64,000 bases of DNA from Rhodothermales bacterium. Lineage in GTDB: Bacteria > Bacteroidota > Rhodothermia > Rhodothermales > Bin80. The position numbers and the translations under genes are program-made. The stretch spans positions 896,819 to 960,818 of the forward strand of contig OX638318.1 of the NCBI GenBank assembly GCA_951812585.1. The letters run 5' to 3'. Position 1 is the first letter of the stretch; each line of letters begins with the position of its first letter. Shown here in pieces: positions 57,900 through 64,000 of the stretch. The notes under the pieces are model-generated. The model ran no database searches. It was not told where the DNA came from and saw only the letters and a list, made by a program, of their open reading frames with translations.

Positions 57900-58019
57900 G
57901 GTCAGAGCCCGTAATTGGTGAACATAACGTAGTGGGTAAGCCGCGATAACACGGCTTTTGGAGCCTGTCCGCTGAATTCAATCGGATTGGTAGTACAGGA
58001 ATGAGCGGCAGATGAGCGG

Positions 58020-58183
58020 GTCGTTGCAAGCACCGGGGAGGAGGACCCGGCATGGTCTTGAACTAAGACCCCGCCAGTGCGACCTGCTCCGCTGCACCGC
58101 GACGCGAAACAATTAACCGGATGCTTCGATATACGGTTGTCGGCTTTTTTTTCAGCATCACACCCACCTTCCTGATTCCTGCC
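58020..58183. other. Upstream region of intact M16 peptidase 1
   Basis: Not present in the proximal copy. Contains a hairpin GGTCTT-GAACT-AAGACC (58054-58070) and a run of eight T (58145-58152) before the gene. Likely the M16 promoter region. Confidence 0.4.
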
Positions 58184-60937
58184 ATGAAGCGCACACTCCT
58201 CTCTGCGATCCTGGGCTTCGTATTCGTGCCCGTCTGCCTGGCGCAAGACACCGGCGAAATGCCGATGGCACTGCCAGATATTCCCTTCGAAAAATTCACG
58301 CTGGACAATGGGCTGACACTCATTGTGCACGAGGACCACAAGGCACCCATCGTAGCGGTAAACGTGTGGTACCACGTCGGCTCAAAAAACGAACCGGAAG
58401 GGCGCAGTGGGTTTGCGCATCTCTTTGAGCACCTCATGTTCAACGGCTCAGAGAATTTCAACGACGACTACTTCCAGGTGCTGGAGCGTGCAGGTGCCAC
58501 AAACCTCAATGGCACTACCAATACAGACCGCACCAACTACTTCCAGAACATTCCGACCAATGCACTGGATCTGGCGCTGTGGATGGAATCCGACCGCATG
58601 GGACACCTCCTGGGCGCGATTGATCAGGACAAGCTGGATGAGCAGCGGGGCGTCGTGCAGAACGAGAAAAGACAAGGTGAAAACCAGCCCTACGGACAGG
58701 TCTACAACAGGATTGTCAATGCAACCTATCCAAAGGGGCATCCCTATGCCCATACTGTGATTGGATCTATGGATGATCTCAACGCCGCAACACTCGATGA
58801 TGTGCACGAGTGGTTCAAGACGTACTACGGGCCCAACAACGCGGTGGTGGCCATTGCCGGGGACATTGACACGCAGGAAGCCAAGGCACTGGCAGAGAAA
58901 TACTTCGGCGATATTCCGCCCGGACCACCCGTCACGCACTTTGATACCTGGATCGCAAAGCGCACGGGTGAGCAGCGCGAAATCATGCAGGACCGCGTGC
59001 CGCAGGCGCGGGTGTACAAAGTCTGGAATGTCCCTGAAGTCTACTCCAAGGATTACCACCTGCTGGAACTGGCCGCTTCTGTTCTGGCCAGCGGCAAGAA
59101 CTCGCGGCTCTATCATCGCCTGGTCTACACTGATCAGATCGCAACGGGTGTGGGGGCCTATGTGGACGGCAGCGAGATCGGCAGTCAGTTTGTGATTAAT
59201 GCCACGGCGCAACCAGGGCAGGATCTGACGGCCGTGGAAGCTGCCTTGGACGAGGAACTGACGCGCTTCATGGCTGAGGGCCCAACAGTCGCAGAGCTTC
59301 GGCGCGTGATCACGCAGAGCAAGGCGGCATTCATTCGCGGTATTGAGCGAATAGGAGGATTTGGGGGCAAGTCCGATATCCTCGCCAGCGGAGAAATCTA
59401 TGGCGGCACGCCAGATGCATACAAGAAAGAGTTCCAAGACAAGGACGCTGCGACGCCGGACGATGTGCGCGACGCCGCCGTTCGCTGGCTTGCTGATGGC
59501 GTGTACGTGCTGGAAGTGCACCCCTTCGCACAGCTGACGGCGACGGAAAAAGGAGTTGGGCGCGACGCCCTGCCTGAAGTCGATTCGCCGCCCGACGCGA
59601 CATTTCCCACCATCGAAAAGGGCACACTTTCCAACGGCATCACCGTACTCGCGGCCACACGCCGGGCAACCCCCATCGTGGATCTGACGCTTTTTGTGGA
59701 CGCGGGCTTTGCTGCCGATCAGTACGGCGCGCAAGGGACGGCGTCGCTCGCCCTCAGCATGCTGGACGAAGGAACTGCTACCTTGAACGCTTTAGAAATC
59801 AGTGACCGGTTGGCGAATCTGGGCACAACCCTGGGCACCGGCTCGTCAGTCGACGGGTCGACAGTGTCAATGTCGTCGCTGAAGAACAACCTGGCGGCGA
59901 GCCTGGATCTGTTCGCCGATGTAGCGCTCAACCCTTCCTTTCCGCAAGCGGATTTTGAGCGCCTCCAGCAGCAGCGCCTGGCCCAGATTCAGGCCCAGAA
60001 AGCATCTCCAGTCCAGATGGCACTGCGAGTCTTTCCGCAGCTCTTGTACGGCGCGGGTCATGCGTACAGCAGTCCATATCAGGGCAGCGGCTCTGAAGAG
60101 TCGGTCAGCAGTCTGACACGGGCCGACCTTGCAGCCTTCCACGCCACCTGGTTCAGACCGAATAATGCGACGCTGGTTGTGGTAGGCGACATTTCGATTG
60201 ACGAGATCACACCGATGCTTGAGGCGCGCTTCGGCAGCTGGCGTGCCGAACCAGTACCTGAGAAGAACATCGCGGAGATATCGCATAAAGCTTCATCCGT
60301 GGTGTACCTCATGGATCGACCCGGGTCTGGGCAGTCCATTATCTTTGCCGGCCATGTAGCCCCACCGCGCAATACGCCCAACAACATCGCCATCGAAACC
60401 ATGAACACGCTGCTGGGCGGCGCTTTCGTTTCACGCATCAACATGAACTTGCGCGAAGACAAAGGATGGTCCTACGGAGCCAGCTCAATCCTGTTGTCCG
60501 CCCGCGGACAGCGGCCGTTCATCGTGTATGCCCCCGTGCAGACCGACAAGACCAGCGAGTCCATCACGGAAATCCTGAAAGAGCTCCGAGGAATCCTGGG
60601 GGACAACCCACCCACCGAGGACGAGGTGCTCAAGGCGCAGCAGAACCTTACGCTTACGCTAGCCGGACAATGGGAAACCAACGCAGCCGTGGAAGGCGAC
60701 ATCCTGACCATGGTCCAGTATGACCTTCCAGGCGACTACTATGACACCTACACGGCGCAGGTCCGCAACCTGAGCGTGGAACAGGTGACCCAGGCGGCCC
60801 ATGATCTGTTGCGCCCTGACAATCTGGTCTGGATCATCGTGGGAGACCAGGCAGTCATCGAAGATGGGATTCGCAGCCTAAACCTCGGCGAAATTATTCC
60901 TATTGATGCCGACGGCAACGTGCTCTCGGACGGCTAG
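58184..60937 (+). CDS. M16-family zinc peptidase 1, exported
   Basis: 917 residues from ATG 58184, where a signal peptide begins (MKRTLLSAILGFVFVPVCLAQ); an upstream ATG at 58121 would add an odd extension. Inverted zinc motif HLFEH (His79, Glu82, His83) in the first half; the second half is a paired, catalytically silent M16 domain (LSNGITVLAATRRATPIVDL). Such two-domain M16 proteins degrade peptides and partly unfolded proteins in the periplasm. It lies directly behind the receptor module and in tandem with a second M16 gene. Confidence 0.92.
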   Translation: MKRTLLSAILGFVFVPVCLAQDTGEMPMALPDIPFEKFTLDNGLTLIVHEDHKAPIVAVNVWYHVGSKNEPEGRSGFAHLFEHLMFNGSENFNDDYFQVLERAGATNLNGTTNTDRTNYFQNIPTNALDLALWMESDRMGHLLGAIDQDKLDEQRGVVQNEKRQGENQPYGQVYNRIVNATYPKGHPYAHTVIGSMDDLNAATLDDVHEWFKTYYGPNNAVVAIAGDIDTQEAKALAEKYFGDIPPGPPVTHFDTWIAKRTGEQREIMQDRVPQARVYKVWNVPEVYSKDYHLLELAASVLASGKNSRLYHRLVYTDQIATGVGAYVDGSEIGSQFVINATAQPGQDLTAVEAALDEELTRFMAEGPTVAELRRVITQSKAAFIRGIERIGGFGGKSDILASGEIYGGTPDAYKKEFQDKDAATPDDVRDAAVRWLADGVYVLEVHPFAQLTATEKGVGRDALPEVDSPPDATFPTIEKGTLSNGITVLAATRRATPIVDLTLFVDAGFAADQYGAQGTASLALSMLDEGTATLNALEISDRLANLGTTLGTGSSVDGSTVSMSSLKNNLAASLDLFADVALNPSFPQADFERLQQQRLAQIQAQKASPVQMALRVFPQLLYGAGHAYSSPYQGSGSEESVSSLTRADLAAFHATWFRPNNATLVVVGDISIDEITPMLEARFGSWRAEPVPEKNIAEISHKASSVVYLMDRPGSGQSIIFAGHVAPPRNTPNNIAIETMNTLLGGAFVSRINMNLREDKGWSYGASSILLSARGQRPFIVYAPVQTDKTSESITEILKELRGILGDNPPTEDEVLKAQQNLTLTLAGQWETNAAVEGDILTMVQYDLPGDYYDTYTAQVRNLSVEQVTQAAHDLLRPDNLVWIIVGDQAVIEDGIRSLNLGEIIPIDADGNVLSDG

Positions 60938-61261
60938 TCTGGTCTCGCCCGGCCACGCTACTTTGCCCGTGGACGCGCCGGGAGCAACCACCGCGCCTGG
61001 AGGCCTGCATAGGCGGTCAACATGCGCCTGGGCGCGTCGGAGCCTACGGCATCTGCAGCGGTATCCCGTCTGGCAGCGCTCCTCTGGCGGCGCTCCATTG
61101 GCGCGGGGCCCGTATCACGCCGCGCATCGCCAGGGCCTCCACAGGCCGAGCCCACAGGCTGCTGTTTTGGAGTATCTTGGGCGGCTTGCACCAGACGTTG
61201 ATCCCGTTCACACAGAGCCGCGAGGGCCGATCCCAATGCCTGCACACATGCAGCCTTCCGC
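60938..61261. other. Region between the two intact M16 genes, with leader remnant
   Basis: 324 bases. The last ~110 match the same region ahead of the truncated copy. Here one additional G near 61224-61226 puts the leader-like stretch (RLLFWSILGGLHQ) out of frame with the M16 gene. The first part is unrelated to the proximal copy. Confidence 0.5.
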
Positions 61262-63940
61262 ATGACGCTACCTGAAATCGAATACGAGAAGTTCACGCTC
61301 GACAACGGCCTGACTGTGGTCGTCCACGAGGATCATAAGGCTCCCATCGTTGCCGTGAACGTCTGGTACCATGTGGGCTCCAAAAACGAGCCGACGGGAC
61401 GCAGCGGCTTCGCGCACCTGTTTGAACACCTTATGTTCAACGGCTCGGAACACTTCAACGATGATTATTTCCAGGCTCTGGAGCGGGCGGGGGCTACGGA
61501 GCTGAACGGAACAACGAATCGGGACCGCACCAACTACTTCCAGAATGTGCCCCGGAATGCGGTGGAGTTGGCGCTGTGGATGGAATCGGACCGGATGGGC
61601 CACCTGTTGGGTGCCATTGATCAGGAGAAGCTGGACGAGCAGCGCCGCGTCGTAAAGAATGAAAAGCGCCAGTCGGAGAACCAGCCCTACGGCCAAACCC
61701 AGAATCTTATCACGCGTGCGACCTATCCCAGGGGACACCCTTATGACCATACGGTCATTGGCTCCATGGAGGATCTCGATGCTGCCAGCGTTGAGGATGT
61801 CCACGATTGGTTCAAGACGTACTACGGTCCTAACAACGCGGTGCTCACGATCGCCGGCGACATCAAGACCGCCGAAGCACAGGCGTTGGCTGGAAAATAC
61901 TTCGGTGACATCGCGCCCGGACCACCGGTGGGGCAGTTCGCATCGTGGGCAGCCAAGCGCACCGGCGTGCAACGCGAAGTCGTGCAAGACCGCGTGCCGC
62001 AGGCGCGCGTCTACATGGTGTGGAACGTACCCGCAATCTATACGCTGGATTTCAGCCGCCTGGGCCTCGTGGCCTCGGTGCTGGCGAGTGGTATGAATTC
62101 CCGCTTGTACAAGCGCCTGGTTTATCACGACAAGATCGCCACCAGCGTCAGCGCCTACGTCAGCGGTGGAGAGATCGGAAGCCAGTTCGTGGTGGTCGGC
62201 ACGGCGCATCCAGGCCGCGACCTTCGCGCGGTGGAAGATGCCCTGAACGAGGAAATAGCACGCTTCTTGGCCGAGGGCCCCACCGAGCAGGAGCTGCGCC
62301 GCGTCATCATCGAAGGCAAAGCAGGCTTCATACGGCGTGCAGAGCGCATCGGCGGCTTCGGCGGCAAGTCGGCCATCCTTGCGCAGGGCGAAGTCTACCA
62401 GGGCAATCCCGGGATATACAAGCGGGAGCTGCAGCGGTGGGCGACAGCCGCACCGGAGAACCTGCGTTCCGCAGCCGAAGCGTGGCTTGCAGATGGTATC
62501 TACATACTGGAGGTACACCCTTTTGTCGCCCGGCAGTCCGCGCCGACCGGCGTTGCGCGCGGCCACCCCCCTGCGGTCTCGCCGCCGCGCGACGCGGCGT
62601 TTCCTGCGATCGCACACGCCACGCTTTCCAACGGCTTGCGCGTGCTACTCTCGGAGCGACATAGCATTCCGGTCGTACAGGCATCGCTGTTTCTTGATGC
62701 AGGATTTGCAGCAGACCATGGCGGCATCCCGGGCACGTCGAGCTTGGCACTCAGTATGCTGCCGCTCGGTACCGCACGTCTGACGGCGCTCGAAATCAGC
62801 GACCGCCTGGCCAACCTGGGTGCATCAATTGCGGCGACTTCCAACCTGGACGGCTCATCGGTCGGGCTTTCAGCCTTGAAAGAGCATCTGGAACCGAGCT
62901 TGGACCTGTTCGCTGATGTGGTGCTGAACCCAGTGTTTCCGCAGGCAGAATTTGATCGTCTGCGGCAAGAGCGGCTGGCCCAGATTCAAGCCGAGAAAGC
63001 CTCGCCGCTTGCAATGGCACTTCGCGTGTTCCCACGACTGTTGTATGGCGACGACCATGCGTACAGTCTTCCGCTGACCGGCAGCGGCACCGAACATTCG
63101 GTGCGGCTGCTGACACGGGACGGCATGGCGGCATTTCACCAGTTGTGGTTCAGACCAGACAACGCCACGCTGGTTGTCGCAGGTGACATCACCCTTGATG
63201 AGGTAGTTCCACTGCTTGAGTCGCGCTTTGCGGGCTGGGCGCGCGGCCCTGTACCTGAGAAAAACGTCGCAGCGGTCGCACACCGCGCAGCGTCCAGCCT
63301 GTACCTGATTGACCGGCCGGGTTCGGTTCAATCAATCGTGTTCGCCGGCCATATCGCGCCCCCGCGTAATACGCCCGAGAACCTGGCTATCGAAACCATG
63401 AATCGGATTCTGGGCGGCTCCTTTACTTCTCGCATCAACATGAATCTGCGCGAAGACAAGGGCTGGAGCTATGGCGCACAGTCTGTCGTGGTGAATGCGC
63501 GCGGCCAGCGCCCATTCATCGTGGTTGCATCGGTCCAGAGCGACAAGACCAGCGAAACAGTGCAGGAAATCCTCGGTGAGTTGCGCGCCATCAGCAGTGA
63601 TCGTCCGCCGAGCAGCGACGAGGTTCACAAGGCGCAGGAGAGCATCACGCGCTCACTCGCGGGCCGCTGGGAAACCAGTGGGGCTGTACTCGACTCCATC
63701 GTCAATCTGGTTCAGTACACACTGCCTGATGACTATTACGATACCTACGCTGACCGCGTGCGCGCGCTTGATGCCGCACAGGTCGCAGCTGCAGCCCGCG
63801 CGGTCTTGCGACCCGACAACGTCGTTTGGGTGATTGTAGGAGATCGAGAAACGATCGAGCCCAGCCTGCGCGCGCTAGGGCTCGGCAGCATCACCCTCCT
63901 TGATACCGAAGGCACCGTGCTGAATCAGGGGCCAGGGTGA
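61262..63940 (+). CDS. M16-family zinc peptidase 2
   Basis: 892 residues as read from ATG 61262. HLFEH zinc motif at 52-56, followed by NGSEHFNDDYFQALERAGAT; second M16 half (LSNGLRVLLSERHSIPVVQ). About two thirds similar to peptidase 1. No signal peptide at this start; the likely leader upstream is out of frame by one base, so either the sequence carries an error or export has been lost. Ends 60 bases before the window edge. Confidence 0.9.
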   Translation: MTLPEIEYEKFTLDNGLTVVVHEDHKAPIVAVNVWYHVGSKNEPTGRSGFAHLFEHLMFNGSEHFNDDYFQALERAGATELNGTTNRDRTNYFQNVPRNAVELALWMESDRMGHLLGAIDQEKLDEQRRVVKNEKRQSENQPYGQTQNLITRATYPRGHPYDHTVIGSMEDLDAASVEDVHDWFKTYYGPNNAVLTIAGDIKTAEAQALAGKYFGDIAPGPPVGQFASWAAKRTGVQREVVQDRVPQARVYMVWNVPAIYTLDFSRLGLVASVLASGMNSRLYKRLVYHDKIATSVSAYVSGGEIGSQFVVVGTAHPGRDLRAVEDALNEEIARFLAEGPTEQELRRVIIEGKAGFIRRAERIGGFGGKSAILAQGEVYQGNPGIYKRELQRWATAAPENLRSAAEAWLADGIYILEVHPFVARQSAPTGVARGHPPAVSPPRDAAFPAIAHATLSNGLRVLLSERHSIPVVQASLFLDAGFAADHGGIPGTSSLALSMLPLGTARLTALEISDRLANLGASIAATSNLDGSSVGLSALKEHLEPSLDLFADVVLNPVFPQAEFDRLRQERLAQIQAEKASPLAMALRVFPRLLYGDDHAYSLPLTGSGTEHSVRLLTRDGMAAFHQLWFRPDNATLVVAGDITLDEVVPLLESRFAGWARGPVPEKNVAAVAHRAASSLYLIDRPGSVQSIVFAGHIAPPRNTPENLAIETMNRILGGSFTSRINMNLREDKGWSYGAQSVVVNARGQRPFIVVASVQSDKTSETVQEILGELRAISSDRPPSSDEVHKAQESITRSLAGRWETSGAVLDSIVNLVQYTLPDDYYDTYADRVRALDAAQVAAAARAVLRPDNVVWVIVGDRETIEPSLRALGLGSITLLDTEGTVLNQGPG

Positions 63941-64000
63941 GTCAGGCGCGGTTTCAGGTCAAGCGCCGTGCTTAAGCATAGGCGTACGGTGCGCTGCGGA
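63941..64000. other. Window end
   Basis: Sixty bases after the M16 stop with no recognisable feature. Confidence 0.3.

Larger units (their letters stand above)
52810..58019 (+). repeat. Large direct repeat, copy B (receptor module)
   Basis: Counterpart of 45315-50687, about 5.2 kb. Differs by a 63-bp deletion in the leader, a replaced segment before the receptor and several small indels. It is followed by the intact M16 pair, which shows the original gene order of the module. Confidence 0.92.

Noticed and set aside
58448-59734. Long minus-strand frames opposite both intact M16 genes
   Set aside because: Shadows of M16 coding sequence; the same pattern appears opposite both paralogues.

Overview
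The window is about 58% GC and reads like a member of the Rhodothermota/Bacteroidota group, probably a Rhodothermales-type marine bacterium. The evidence is a type IX secretion C-terminal tail on one protein, a TonB-dependent receptor paired with a DUF4249-like lipoprotein, a GLPGLI-family protein, an FG-GAP/ASPIC lipoprotein, a fused aspartokinase-homoserine dehydrogenase and an L-lysine 6-transaminase. This placement is inference from gene families; no rRNA is present.

Region 1 (1-7.0 kb) is a decaying accessory zone. Two IS1595-family (ISXO2-like) copies, both broken, flank a small membrane-protein gene. They are followed by minus-strand exported proteins, several of them frameshifted, among them a GLPGLI protein and an HExxH-containing protein.

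Region 2 (7.1-12.7 kb) is a tight plus-strand operon: lipoprotein sulfatase, M14 zinc peptidase, and a Tat-exported Gfo/Idh/MocA oxidoreductase. Region 3 (12.7-22.7 kb) is core metabolism: lipA, L-lysine 6-transaminase with an overlapping cupin gene, gyrA, the thrA-dapB-dapA aspartate/lysine operon, and tRNA-Ala(GGC). Region 4 (22.7-30.3 kb) has a second sulfatase divergent from two arylsulfotransferase-like proteins, a DUF3500 lipoprotein and a xylose-isomerase-like TIM barrel. Together with region 2 this suggests processing of sulfated organic matter.

Region 5 (30.3-45.2 kb) is mostly housekeeping: a tiny decayed ISNCY-type element inserted exactly at the shared stop codons of two convergent genes, apaG, korAB, an Nramp-like transporter with an altered metal site, tatC, a pyrE-like phosphoribosyltransferase, glyA, a DUF4159 protein, a TonB protein, a large FG-GAP lipoprotein and a serine hydrolase.

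Region 6 (45.3-63.9 kb) is the most unusual part. A module of exported protein, micro-ORF, TonB-dependent receptor, DUF4249-like lipoprotein and two M16 zinc peptidases is present as a degenerate tandem duplication. The distal M16 pair is nearly intact. The proximal pair has been cut down to a 3' half and a 5' stub. Both receptor copies carry the same in-frame TGA, one also has a frameshift, and the copies differ in blocks, which suggests gene conversion or cassette exchange. Receptor plus M16 protease plus a nearby TonB resembles the logic of Fus-type protein import, which is a hypothesis only.
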